Assembly: GCF_014205015.1 (NCBI RefSeq)
Contig: NZ_JACHMO010000001.1
Span: forward strand, 4,402,001-4,466,000
Reading direction: 5' to 3'
DNA: 64,000 nt
DNA from: Saccharothrix ecbatanensis
GTDB lineage: Bacteria > Actinomycetota > Actinomycetes > Mycobacteriales > Pseudonocardiaceae
Positions 19,476 to 28,205 of this stretch are shown piece by piece. Within the stretch, counting starts at the first letter, position 1, and each line of letters starts with the position of its first letter. The translations under genes and the position numbers were made by a program. The notes under the pieces are model-generated. The model did no database searches, was not told the DNA's origin, and worked only from the letters and a program-made list of their open reading frames with translations.

Positions 19476-21344
19476 TCAGAGGGCGCGTTCCAGGTGGTCG
19501 GTCATGAGCCGGACGAAGCGGGACGGGTCGGGGAGGTCGCCGCCCTCGGCGAGCAGCGCCATCCCGTGCAGCAGTTCGGCGGATTCGGCCAACCGGCTGT
19601 GGTCGTCGTTCTCGGTGAACGCCTTGTGCAGCCCGGTGACCAGGGCGTGACCGGGGTTGAGCTCCAGGATCCGCTTCACCGGCGGCAACTCCTGGCCCAT
19701 CGCCCGGTACATCTTCTCCAGGGTCGGGGTCAGGTCATGGGCGTCGCCGACGACGCAGGCGGGCGAGGTGGTGAGGCGTGAGGACAGCCGCACCTCCTTG
19801 ACCTGGTCGGTCAGCGTGCTCGTCATCCACGTCAGGAAGTCGGCGAAGTCCTTCTGCCGCTCCTCCGCCTGCGCCTTCTCCTCCTCCGTCTCCAGGTCGA
19901 CCTGCCCCTTGGCGATCGACTGGAACGTCCTGCCCTTGTGCCCGGGCACCGCGTCGACCCACATCTCGTCGATCGGGTCGGTGAGGATCAGCACCTCCAG
20001 ACCCTTGGCGCGCAGCGCTTCCAGGTGCGGCGAGTTCTCCACGGTCGCCCGCGAGTCACCCGTCATGTAGTAGATGTGCTGCTGGTCGTCCTTCATCCGC
20101 TCGACGTACTGCGCCAGCGTGGTCGGCCGCTCGGCGTCGTGGGTCGAGGCGAACGACGCGATGTCGAGGATGGTCTCCTGGTTCTCCGTGTCGCTGAGCA
20201 GGCCTTCCTTGACCGCCGCGCCGAACTCGCGCCAGAACGTCTCGTACGACTCGGGCTTGCCCGCCATCAGGGACTTGACGGTCGACAGCACCTTCTTCAC
20301 CAGCCGCCGCCGCACGCTCTGGATCTGCCGGTCGTGCTGGAGGATCTCCCGCGACACGTTCAGCGACAGGTCGTGCGCGTCCACGACGCCCTTGACGAAC
20401 CGGAGGTACTCCGGCATCAGCTCTTCGCAGTTCTCCATGATGAAGACCCGCTTGACGTAGAGCTGCACGCCGCGCTTGCGCTCGCGCATGAACAGGTCGA
20501 GCGGCGCCTGGGACGGGATGAACAGCAGCGCCTGGTACTCGAACACGCCCTCGCCGTGCATCCGGATGGTTTCCAGCGGCTTGTTCCAGTCGTGGCTGAC
20601 GTGCCGGTAGAACTCGGCGTACTCGTCCTCCGTGACGTCGGCGGCCGGACGGGCCCACAGGGCCTTGCGCGAGTTGATCGTGTCGGGCTCGGCGCCGTCC
20701 TCGGCCGCCATCCGGATCGGCCACGTGATGAAGTCCGCGTACCGCTTGACGACCTCCTTGATCTTCGCGGCCGACGTGTAGTCGGGGAGGTGGTCCTCGG
20801 TGTCCACGGGCTTGAGGTGCAGGGTCACCGCGGTGCCCTGCGGCACGTCGGGGACGTCCTCGATCGTGTAGGTGCCCTCACCGCTGGACTCCCACCGGAC
20901 GCCCTCCGCCGAACGCGGGTGCTTCGTCACGAGGGTGACCTTGTCGGCGACCATGAACGACGAGTAGAAGCCGATGCCGAACTGCCCGATCAGGTCCTGC
21001 GAGGCGGCGGCGTCCTGCGTCTCCCGCAGCTTGTCCAGGAACTCGGCCGTGCCCGACTTGGCGATCGTGCCGATCAGCCCCACCACGTCCTCGCGGGTCA
21101 TGCCGATGCCGTTGTCCCGGATGGTGAGCGTGCGCGCCTCCCGGTCGACCTCGATGCCGACGTGGAGGTCCGAGGTGTCCGCGACCAGGTCCTTGTCGCG
21201 GAACGTCTCCAGCCGCAGCTTGTCCAACGCGTCCGAGGCGTTCGACACCAGTTCACGCAGGAACGTGTCCTTGTTCGAGTAGACCGAGTGGATCATCAGT
21301 CGGAGCAGCTGACGCGCCTCCGACTGGAACTCGAGCGTTTCCAC
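19476..21344 (-). CDS. htpG: Molecular chaperone HtpG (Hsp90)
   Basis: This 622-residue cytosolic ATP-dependent chaperone is of usual length for bacterial Hsp90. GHKL ATPase motifs are clear: [14 protein letters not shown] (N-box), [14 protein letters not shown] and GQFGIGFYS. The middle-domain sequences NVSREILQ and [13 protein letters not shown] are also typical. The GTG at 21344 follows AAAGGA by 6 nt; the frame extends upstream but that part overlaps the divergent RNA-ligase gene and is not Hsp90-like. It shares a 138-bp intergenic region with the divergent RNA-repair genes, so a common stress control is possible but not shown. Confidence 0.95.
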
Positions 21345-21482
21345 GTTCGTCCTTTCTGTCCTACCGTCGTCGACCCGTGATCGTATCCATTCTCCCGGTG
21401 GCGGGGTGCCGGGTCGAAAACCGGTCGGCCATCCGTGGTCCTGATCTCTATGGTTCTCCCGACTCGAAGGGCGGGAGGGGCC

Positions 21483-23126
21483 ATGCGCACGTCGTACCCG
21501 CGCACACCGCACCTCCCGTGGTCGCCGGGGGTGTCGACGGACGACGTGCGGATCGCCGACCTGGGGCTGCTGCGCGGCCGTGAAGTGGTGGTCACCGAGA
21601 AGCTCGACGGGGAGAACACCACCCTGTACGCGGACGGGATGCACGCGCGGTCGCTCGATTCGGCGCACCACCCGTCCCGGTCGTGGGTGAAGGGGCTCCA
21701 GGGGCGGATCGGGTCACGGTTGCCGCACGGGTGGCGGATCTGCGGTGAGAACGTCTACGCCCGTCACTCGATCGACTATTCGGAGCTGGAGAGCTGGTTC
21801 TACGGGTTCTCCGTCTGGGACGGCGACCGCTGCCTCGACTGGGACCGCACGGTGCGCTTCCTGCGGGACGTCGGCGTGCCCGCTCCCCCGGTGCTGTGGC
21901 GCGGGGTGTTCGACGAGCGGGCCATCCGGAAGCTGCGGGTCGACACGGCGCGGCAGGAGGGTTTCGTCGTGCGGGCCGTCGACGGGTTCACGCGGGCGGA
22001 GTTCGGGCAGCGGGTGGCGAAGTGGGTGCGTGCGCGGCACGTGCGGACCGACACGCACTGGATGACGGCTCCGGTGGTGGAGAACGGGCTGGGGCCGGCG
22101 TCCGTGCTGTGGGACGTCCGATCCGGTGCGTCCTTCGACGCCGCCGCGCTGTTCTCGGTAGTCGGTGTCGAGGGTGACGTGGAGCCGGCGGCCTCGTGCT
22201 CCGTGGGAACGGGGGACGCGCGGCTTGCCGGCGTGCTGGCAGCGGGGTTGCACCGGGTCCGGCGCGGGCGGGTGATGACGTCCCTGGCTGGGTCCGTCGG
22301 GGTCGGGGTGGCACGGCGGGTGGGCGATCTCGTGGGCCTACACCGCCTGCTGCACGAGCCGTTCCCCGACGAGGCGCGCAGGGCGGGGTTGCTGCGCATG
22401 TCGACGGCGGTCGACTTGGACGTGCTGCACGCCGTGTCGGCCGCCGTCTCCGACACCCGGGCCGCACGTGATCAGGTGGCCTGGTCCGCGCTGCACGCCG
22501 AGGACGTCGGGTCGTGGGAGCGGCTGCGGACGGGGTTGCGGGAGCGGTTGGGGGACGGTCCGATCGGTGATCGGTGCTGGGCCGAGGCACGGGACGCGAG
22601 CATCCGGGCGGGGCGGGTGTTGGACGTGGCGGAGGCGGAGGCCGCGACCTGGCGGTGGAGGTCGGGCTTCCCGGCGTTGGTGCAGATGGTGGGGCTTTCG
22701 GGGAGCGGGAAGACGACGTTCGCCGCCGGGCTGCCCGACGTGGACGTGCGGGTGTCGCTGGACGACCTGCGTGCCGACGCGGGTGATCGGGCCGACCAGC
22801 GGGCGAACGGCCGGGTGCTGCGCGACGGGCTCGACCGGCTCGACGCGGCGTTGCGCGTCCACCGGACCGTGGTGTGGGACGCCACCTCGCTGGTCGACCA
22901 GCAGAGGTCGTTGGTGCACGCGGTCGCGCGGCGGCATGACGCGATGGTGACGCACGCGGTGGTGCTGGTGGACGAACGGGAGGTGAGCCGGCGCAACGCG
23001 ACGCGGGCGCACGCGGTGCCGGCGGCGGTTCTCGACGCGCAGGCACGCCGGTTCAGCCCGCCGTACCCGTGGCAGGCGCATCGCACCTGGTACGTCGGCG
23101 CGGCCTCGTTCGAAGGGGAACTGTGA
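21483..23126 (+). CDS. RNA ligase fused to a P-loop polynucleotide-kinase-like domain
   Basis: This 547-residue cytosolic protein has two parts. Residues 1 to about 200 form an ATP-dependent RNA ligase (Rnl2-like RNA_ligase family): motif I is EKLDGEN with nucleotidyl Lys40, followed by GENVYARHSIDY, a motif III-like WFYGFSVWD, EGFVVRA (IV) and KWVRA (V). A helical middle region follows. From about residue 404 there is a kinase-type P-loop GLSGSGKTT with a VSLDDLR segment and VVWDATS, as in 5'-polynucleotide kinases. Together they could phosphorylate 5'-OH ends and seal RNA breaks. GGGAGGGG precedes the ATG. Its stop overlaps the next start (TGATG), so the pair is co-translated. No 3'-phosphatase domain is visible here. 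Confidence 0.9.
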   Translation: MRTSYPRTPHLPWSPGVSTDDVRIADLGLLRGREVVVTEKLDGENTTLYADGMHARSLDSAHHPSRSWVKGLQGRIGSRLPHGWRICGENVYARHSIDYSELESWFYGFSVWDGDRCLDWDRTVRFLRDVGVPAPPVLWRGVFDERAIRKLRVDTARQEGFVVRAVDGFTRAEFGQRVAKWVRARHVRTDTHWMTAPVVENGLGPASVLWDVRSGASFDAAALFSVVGVEGDVEPAASCSVGTGDARLAGVLAAGLHRVRRGRVMTSLAGSVGVGVARRVGDLVGLHRLLHEPFPDEARRAGLLRMSTAVDLDVLHAVSAAVSDTRAARDQVAWSALHAEDVGSWERLRTGLRERLGDGPIGDRCWAEARDASIRAGRVLDVAEAEAATWRWRSGFPALVQMVGLSGSGKTTFAAGLPDVDVRVSLDDLRADAGDRADQRANGRVLRDGLDRLDAALRVHRTVVWDATSLVDQQRSLVHAVARRHDAMVTHAVVLVDEREVSRRNATRAHAVPAAVLDAQARRFSPPYPWQAHRTWYVGAASFEGEL

Positions 23127-25603
23127 TGCGCACCAGCGAAGAGGTCTACCACCGGATCCGCTGGGACCCGCGGTTCGACCCGGCCCGGTTCGTGTTCGGC
23201 GTGCAGCAGCGCGGCGCCCGGCCCAAGCGGGTGGCGCTGTCGTCGTTCGTGCCGGGTGGTGAGGTGCCGTGGCACCGGGTGCTGTTCGTGGAGGCCGACG
23301 GTGAGGTGGTCTGGGACCGGGCCACCGGACTCGACCGCGTCGGCTCGTCGGGCGCTGGTCGGGTGCGCGCGCCGCGCCGGTTGCGTTCGCCGGTGTTCAG
23401 CGCGAGCACGCCGCACTTTTGGAACGACGGGTGGGTGCCCGCCGAGCCCGTGGGAACGCCCGTGGACACCGTGCGGGTAGTGACGTGGAACGTGCTTTGG
23501 GACCGCTACGACAGCGACCGCATCGACACCGCCCGCCGTCGTCCGCTGCTGTTCGCCGAACTGGCAGCGGCCGACGCGGACGTGATCGCGTTGCAGGAGG
23601 TCGAGCCTGATCTGCTTGCCGCGCTCCTTGCCCAGCCGTGGGTGCGTGCGGGCTACACGGTCGACGTCGACCCGCTCGGACCGGACGTCGACCGCACGGG
23701 TGTGGTCGTGCTGAGCCGCCTGCCCGTGATCGAGGCTGCTCGGTTGACGCTCGGTGCGCACAAGGCCGTCAGTGCTGTCGTCGTGGAGACCGGCAGTGGC
23801 TTTGCGGTGATCGCCGCAACCCATCTGACCAGCGACCACACCGCTAACGGTCCGTCGAAGCGGCGGGCGCAGTTGGTGCGGGTGGCCGAGGCGTTCGCGG
23901 GTGTGGAGGGCGAGGTGGTGCTGGTCGGCGACTTCAACGACGGTGGACGGCGGCCGGCCGAGGTGCTCGGGATGCGGGACGCATGGCTGGAAGCGCGGTC
24001 CGACGAGCTGCCGACGTTCGATCCGGTGGCCAATCCGCTGGCCGCTGTGTCGTCGCTGTCGGGTCGTGCCGGGCGGTTGGACCGGGTGTTGCTGCGCGGC
24101 CGGATGGGGTGTGTCAGGGCTGATCTTCTGGGCGCGAAGCCCACCGACGGCCTGTTCGTGTCCGATCACTACGGGGTGTTGGCGCAGTTGGCGACCTCCG
24201 TGCCGGTCGGCTCGCTGGACTCGGAGCCGACCGACCGGACAGCGGTGGTGTGGCTGCCAGGGGAGGTCGAGCCGCCCCACGAGACCTTGCTGTTCGGCTT
24301 CGTCCCGGAATCCGACTTCGACCGCGCCGTGCCGCTGTTGTCCGAGGCGGTGGCGGAGGTGCCTGGGCGGGCTACGGCGTTGCACGAGGCTGTGCGGCGA
24401 CGGTTCCCCGCGTGCCGGACCGGTGACTTCACACCGCAGGCCGAGCTGATCGGCGCGTGGTCGGGTCGGGCGGACAAGGTGGTGGTGCTGTCGCGTCGCG
24501 GTGACGGCCCGATGCTGCCGCGTGCGGCGGTCGCGTTGGGGACCGGTGAGGTGAGGTGGTTCGAGGAGCCCGCGAGTGGGGTGGGACCGTCGCTGGACGC
24601 GGTGGCCTCACGGGTCGTTCGTCGGTTGACGTCTGCGTTGGACGTTGTACACGTGGTCGGGTCGCGGCGGATGGGCTGTGGGTTGGCCGACGCGGATCTG
24701 GACTTGGTCGCCGTGGCGGATCCGGCGACCGTGGCCGACCGGGTGGCTGCGGCGTTGCCGGGGGTGGTGGTTCGGCCGGTGATCGGCGCCCGGACGCCGG
24801 GGTTCCGGCTGGTCGTGGACGGGCTGGACGTGGACCTCACAGTGGTGGCCGGCGGTGCTGCGGACCGTGAGGTGGCATTGAGCGCGATCACGGACGCGGA
24901 CGCGGTATTGGCGGCGGTCGGGGGTCGGGTCGGCGCGTTTCGGCGTCTTGCCCGTGAGGTGAAGGGGTGGGCTCGGGCGCGGGGGCTGGACTCGGCGCCG
25001 TTCGGTGGTGTTCCGGGTCTCGGCTGGTCCGTGCTCGCGGCGAGGACCGTGCGCGAATGGGACGGCCCCGACCTGCTCGCCGGTTTCTTCACCCAGTGGG
25101 CCGCGTGGGACTGGCGAGACCCGATCGGTCTGGTCGCACCACCCGCGAGCACCGGCGCTCCGGTGACGATCATGACCCCGACCGCTCCCGTGCGTTCCTG
25201 CACCGAGCAGGTCGGCCCCGGCTTCCGGGACCTGCTGACGGCCGAGCTGTACCGGGCGTGGGAGATCGTGGCGGCCGACGGCGACGGCCTGTCCACCCCA
25301 CCCGACGCACACCGCACGCACGCCGCTTGGGCATTGGTCACCGTGCCGCACCGGCTCGTGGGTCCGGTGCGCGGCCGGATGCGTGCGCTGCTCACGGCGT
25401 TGGAGGAGGCTGGCACACCGGACGCCCACGCCTGGCCCCGACCGGTCGAGCGGGGGCCGGACTCGGTGCGGTTCGCGATCGGCCTGGGCCGCCGTCCCGT
25501 GTCCGCCGCCGCGCTCGCCGAGGTGGTCGCGTCGTGGGGGACCGGGTTGCGCGGTGTCGAGGTCGTCCGGGTCGGGAACGGCGATGTGCCGACCCTGCGC
25601 TGA
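23126..25603 (+). CDS. RNA-repair fusion: MJ1316, EEP phosphoesterase, decayed 2H, poly(A) polymerase
   Basis: This 825-residue protein starts at an ATG with GAAGGGGAA 6-8 nt upstream. Domains in order: an MJ1316 RNA-end-recognition domain (about 1-75; YHRIRWDPRFDP, HRVLFVEADGEVVWDR); an endonuclease/exonuclease/phosphatase domain (about 110-370; TWNVLWDRY, LQEVE, HLTSDH, GDFND, SDHYG); a 2H-phosphodiesterase-like stretch (about 385-475) with only one intact HxT motif; and a nucleotidyltransferase with poly(A)-polymerase central domain (about 490-740; VGSRRMGCGLADADLDLV, VDLTVV, WAAWDWRDPIGL, MTPTAP). The parts fit processing of damaged RNA 3' ends before ligation by the upstream gene product. 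Similar domain fusions have been described by comparative genomics; the reaction order here is inferred. Confidence 0.88.
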   Translation: MRTSEEVYHRIRWDPRFDPARFVFGVQQRGARPKRVALSSFVPGGEVPWHRVLFVEADGEVVWDRATGLDRVGSSGAGRVRAPRRLRSPVFSASTPHFWNDGWVPAEPVGTPVDTVRVVTWNVLWDRYDSDRIDTARRRPLLFAELAAADADVIALQEVEPDLLAALLAQPWVRAGYTVDVDPLGPDVDRTGVVVLSRLPVIEAARLTLGAHKAVSAVVVETGSGFAVIAATHLTSDHTANGPSKRRAQLVRVAEAFAGVEGEVVLVGDFNDGGRRPAEVLGMRDAWLEARSDELPTFDPVANPLAAVSSLSGRAGRLDRVLLRGRMGCVRADLLGAKPTDGLFVSDHYGVLAQLATSVPVGSLDSEPTDRTAVVWLPGEVEPPHETLLFGFVPESDFDRAVPLLSEAVAEVPGRATALHEAVRRRFPACRTGDFTPQAELIGAWSGRADKVVVLSRRGDGPMLPRAAVALGTGEVRWFEEPASGVGPSLDAVASRVVRRLTSALDVVHVVGSRRMGCGLADADLDLVAVADPATVADRVAAALPGVVVRPVIGARTPGFRLVVDGLDVDLTVVAGGAADREVALSAITDADAVLAAVGGRVGAFRRLAREVKGWARARGLDSAPFGGVPGLGWSVLAARTVREWDGPDLLAGFFTQWAAWDWRDPIGLVAPPASTGAPVTIMTPTAPVRSCTEQVGPGFRDLLTAELYRAWEIVAADGDGLSTPPDAHRTHAAWALVTVPHRLVGPVRGRMRALLTALEEAGTPDAHAWPRPVERGPDSVRFAIGLGRRPVSAAALAEVVASWGTGLRGVEVVRVGNGDVPTLR

Positions 25604-25674
25604 GCCCCTGCCTCGGGTGGGCCCTTGTCCTCGGGTGGCCCCCTGTCCTCGGGTGGGCCCCTGTCCTCGGGTGG
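25604..25674. repeat. 18-bp tandem repeat, four copies
   Basis: Four near-identical units of the form GCCCCTGTCCTCGGGTGG follow directly after the stop of the RNA-repair fusion gene and fill the gap to the convergent PH-domain gene. The first copy is one base short. No hairpin terminator is seen in this junction. Confidence 0.85.
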
Positions 25675-25680
25675 GCCTGG

Positions 25681-26196
25681 TCAGCGGTGGCCGGCGAACG
25701 GGCGTACCGCCTCATTGAGGTGGTCGACCGCTGCGGAGAACCACGCTTCGGGTAGCACGACCTCCAGCCGCCACGAGTACGCGGCTTTGTCCCAGGAGGC
25801 GCCGACGGATCGCTTGATCGGTGTTTCGTGCAGCTCACCCTGTGGACCTACGAGGTAGATCGTCGCGCCTTCGTTCGGAACGTGCGACAGCACCAGCGGG
25901 CGTGCCTCGAACCGCACGACCTGGTCCCACGGCACCACTTCGGCGCGGCGGACCGCGTGGTAGAGCAGGACACCACGCGGACCGAGGTGGACGCCGGCCC
26001 GCGCCGACCGCCACGTCACGGTCATCACGCTGCTGAAGAAGAGGAGCGCGAACACCACCCCCGGCCACGAGATCACGCGGTCGGGCGACGACAGGACGCT
26101 CACGGTGATCAGGAGCAGGAACCCGCCGCTGACGATCGTGAAGATCACTTGGGCCGACAACTTCCCGTGCGGAACAATCCGCTGCCATTCCCCCAT
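25681..26196 (-). CDS. Membrane protein with PH-like domain
   Basis: This protein of about 171 residues has two closely spaced hydrophobic helices (about 13-34 and 41-58) and a following beta-rich domain (GVHLGPRGVLLYHAV, VVPWDQVVRFEA). That layout matches small bacterial PH-domain membrane proteins. The exact start is uncertain: the ATG at 26196 has no clear ribosome site and a TTG at 26232 is the alternative. Function is unknown. It converges on the RNA-repair operon. Confidence 0.65.
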   Translation of the reverse strand: MGEWQRIVPHGKLSAQVIFTIVSGGFLLLITVSVLSSPDRVISWPGVVFALLFFSSVMTVTWRSARAGVHLGPRGVLLYHAVRRAEVVPWDQVVRFEARPLVLSHVPNEGATIYLVGPQGELHETPIKRSVGASWDKAAYSWRLEVVLPEAWFSAAVDHLNEAVRPFAGHR

Positions 26197-26526
26197 GCGG
26201 GCAGCATTCGCCGGCGACCGCGGCCAGGGCAATCACCCGCGCGCATTCTTTACATCACCCGTGCGCCGAAGTACCGCTAGGCAGGGGTCGCAGGCGGGAG
26301 GTCAACGGCGCTCACCTCCAGCAGGTGCCGCAGCTGTTCTGCCTGCACATCCGACCCGCCAACCCGGTACCGGACGGCCACCCGGCGTTACGCCCACTGG
26401 GGATGGCGCGCGACCGTCGAAGGGGTGAAGTTCGAACTCTCGCGGGTGAGAGCCGCCTCCGCAGTCTCTCTGTCCTTCGTATGGTCGGTGCGGAAACTGC
26501 GATCAGGCCGAAGGAAGAGGTGGATC
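26197..26526. other. Intergenic region before the GH-A glycosidase
   Basis: This 330-bp gap lies between divergent genes. It contains a short inverted repeat (CTCTC GCGGGT GAGAG) about 80 bp before the glycosidase start and otherwise nothing I can name. An open frame continues upstream of the glycosidase start through here but lacks a suitable ribosome site. Confidence 0.4.
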
Positions 26527-27903
26527 GTGCGCGTGTCCCCGATAGTGCACGGGCTCGTGGCCGTCTGCCTGGCCGCCGTCATGCCGGCCGTCACGTCCGC
26601 GACCGAGGAGATCACCCCGAAGGCGCCCGTCCACGCGTACGTCCACCCCTGGAACACCGTCCCACTCCAGCCCACGGTCTACGGCGTCAACAACGAGTGG
26701 CGCCAGGTCACCCACGCCGAATTCCCGGCGTTCGCGGACAAGATGCGTGCCCTCAACTATCAGATGCTGCGCTTCCCGGGCGGTTGGGAGGCCGAGCACT
26801 ACGACTGGGCGACCAACCGAACCCCCGGCTGGGAGCACTCCCCCACCGTGCCCGGCGCGAACTCGACCCAGGCGAAGAACGCCGCCGCGAACCTCGCGTT
26901 CGTGATGCGCACCGCGCCCTACATCGACAACCCGACCACCGCCAACCTCGACGCACTGGCCAACCAGGCCCGTGACCTCGTGCTGGCCCACGGCGACAAG
27001 GTGAAGCACTGGCTCGTCGGCAACGAGTGGTGGCTGCACTGGGGCGGCGGCAGCGAGCGGGCGGTCAAGCTCCGGCGGTACGCGACCGTGGCCCGAGCCA
27101 TCACCAATCGCATGAAGGCCGCGAACCCGGCGATCAAGGTGTACGTGACCGGCGACTGGACCCAGCCGGACGAGTTCGGCTCGATCAAAGCCGTCTTCGA
27201 CGCCAATTCCAGCTGGCCCAACGTGGACGGGATCGACCTGCACGTCTACTCCGGCGACAACCCGGCCCTGCCGACCCACTACTCGAACATCGCACCGAAC
27301 CTCGCCGACATCAAAGCGACCACCGGAAAAAGCGACCTGTTCATCTCCGAATGGGCCGCCACCAAGGGCGACTCCACCGACAACAAACGAGCCCTGCGGT
27401 CGGTGAACAACATGGTCCTCGTCATGCACAAGCTGATCCGCGCGGGCGCGACGGCCATGACCTATTGGCCCGCACCGGACATCGCCCCGGGCATCGGCCT
27501 GGTCGACGAAGCAGACGGCGTCTACACCGACCTGCCCCACGGCCAAGCTTTCCGTTGGATGGCGACGAGCATGGCCCAGCATTCGGTGCAGACCACCGGC
27601 ACTCCCGAGACGGCGGCATCGCACAACACCGTCGCCAGGACGATCACCGTCCTCGTCCCGGCGAAGACCCTGTCCAACCAGGCCATCACGGTCCACTTCG
27701 CCAACACCGCGCTCACCGGCGTCCTGTCCGCGCAAGCCATGTGGATGCCCGACCCCGACACCACCAAGGAACCCGCGCGAATCACCGACGTCACCACCAC
27801 GCTCGACACCGCGAACAACACGGTCACCGTCGTCGCCAACCCCGGCGCCACGGGCCGGGGCAGCAGCTACGAACTGATCCGCCTGATCGTCCGCTACCAG
27901 TAG
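26527..27903 (+). CDS. Secreted glycoside hydrolase, clan GH-A
   Basis: This 458-residue protein has a signal peptide (about 1-25) and a TIM-barrel glycosidase. LRFPGGWEAEHYDW near residue 80, LVGNEWWLHW (acid/base Glu after Asn) and FISEWAA (nucleophile Glu) are the hallmarks of clan GH-A. A beta-rich C-terminal domain of about 100 residues follows. It resembles GH39/GH51/GH79-like enzymes but I cannot place the family. The GTG at 26527 follows AGAGG by about 6 nt. It converges on the tRNA array, whose last CCA ends 6 nt after this stop codon. Confidence 0.8.
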   Translation: MRVSPIVHGLVAVCLAAVMPAVTSATEEITPKAPVHAYVHPWNTVPLQPTVYGVNNEWRQVTHAEFPAFADKMRALNYQMLRFPGGWEAEHYDWATNRTPGWEHSPTVPGANSTQAKNAAANLAFVMRTAPYIDNPTTANLDALANQARDLVLAHGDKVKHWLVGNEWWLHWGGGSERAVKLRRYATVARAITNRMKAANPAIKVYVTGDWTQPDEFGSIKAVFDANSSWPNVDGIDLHVYSGDNPALPTHYSNIAPNLADIKATTGKSDLFISEWAATKGDSTDNKRALRSVNNMVLVMHKLIRAGATAMTYWPAPDIAPGIGLVDEADGVYTDLPHGQAFRWMATSMAQHSVQTTGTPETAASHNTVARTITVLVPAKTLSNQAITVHFANTALTGVLSAQAMWMPDPDTTKEPARITDVTTTLDTANNTVTVVANPGATGRGSSYELIRLIVRYQ

Positions 27904-27909
27904 TTCCGC

Positions 27910-27981
27910 TGGTCGCGCGTCCTGGTGTCGATCCAGGCACTCCGGAGATATGAGCTCCAGGTGGCCGCCGGGCCACGCGCG
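27910..27981 (-). tRNA. tRNA-Met-like gene (anticodon CAT), shortened D-arm
   Basis: A 72-nt cloverleaf can be drawn. The acceptor stem CGCGCGT / ACGCGCG is a perfect 7 bp, the discriminator is A and CCA is encoded. The anticodon stem TGGAG/CTCCG holds loop CTCATAT, giving anticodon CAT (Met, or Ile if C34 were modified). The variable loop is 5 nt and the T-stem CCTGG/CCAGG carries loop ATCGACA instead of TTCRANN. Only 15 nt separate the acceptor and anticodon stems, so the D-arm shrinks to GGCC-CGGC-GGCC and lacks the G18-G19 pair that docks with the T-loop. It may be a divergent functional tRNA, a tRNA mimic or a decaying gene. Confidence 0.6.
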
Positions 27982-28037
27982 TGACCGCCCACCGCTCACC
28001 GGTGGACGGAATTCTAGGGTGGGTTTTTGGGGTGGTT

Positions 28038-28114
28038 TGGGGTGACCGACCGGACTCGCACCGGCTTCGACCAGATCCACAATCTGGCGCCTCGTCTACT
28101 TCGGCTTCGGCCAC
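28038..28114 (-). tRNA. tRNA-His-like gene (anticodon GTG), altered elbow
   Basis: This 77-nt cloverleaf has acceptor GTGGCCG / CGGTCAC, a C73 discriminator typical of tRNA-His, and encoded CCA. The anticodon arm CCAGA-TTGTGGA-TCTGG gives GTG (His). Oddities: the base before G1 is T rather than the usual encoded G-1, position 8 is A instead of T, the D-loop lacks GG, and the T-loop is TGCGAGT with G in place of the pseudouridine-55 precursor. Both partners of the normal D-loop/T-loop contact are therefore changed. It begins 2 nt after the end of the Val-type gene upstream. Confidence 0.7.
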
Positions 28115-28116
28115 AG

Positions 28117-28189
28117 TCGTCCCGCCAGGCTTCGAACCTGGGACCTTCCGCATGTCGAGCGGATGCTCTACCGGCTGAGCTACAGGACG
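28117..28189 (-). tRNA. tRNA-Val-like gene (anticodon GAC) with C33
   Basis: All arms have canonical lengths (73 nt to the discriminator, CCA not encoded): acceptor CGTCCTG / CGGGACG, D-arm GCTC-AGCCGGTA-GAGC with G18-G19, anticodon stem TCCGC/GCGGA, variable AGGTC, T-arm CCAGG-TTCGAAG-CCTGG, A73. The anticodon loop is TCGACAT, so the anticodon reads GAC (Val). Position 33, almost universally T, is C, and the first pair is C1-G72. It is first in the three-gene array, 25 bp after an intrinsic terminator. Confidence 0.8.
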
Positions 28190-28205
28190 TCATTCTCCAC
28201 ATGCC

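Noticed and set aside
28038..28189. Treating the tRNA array as ordinary housekeeping tRNAs
   Set aside because: C33, missing D-loop GG, altered T-loops and the 2-nt spacing are too unusual to annotate without comment, though they may still be functional.
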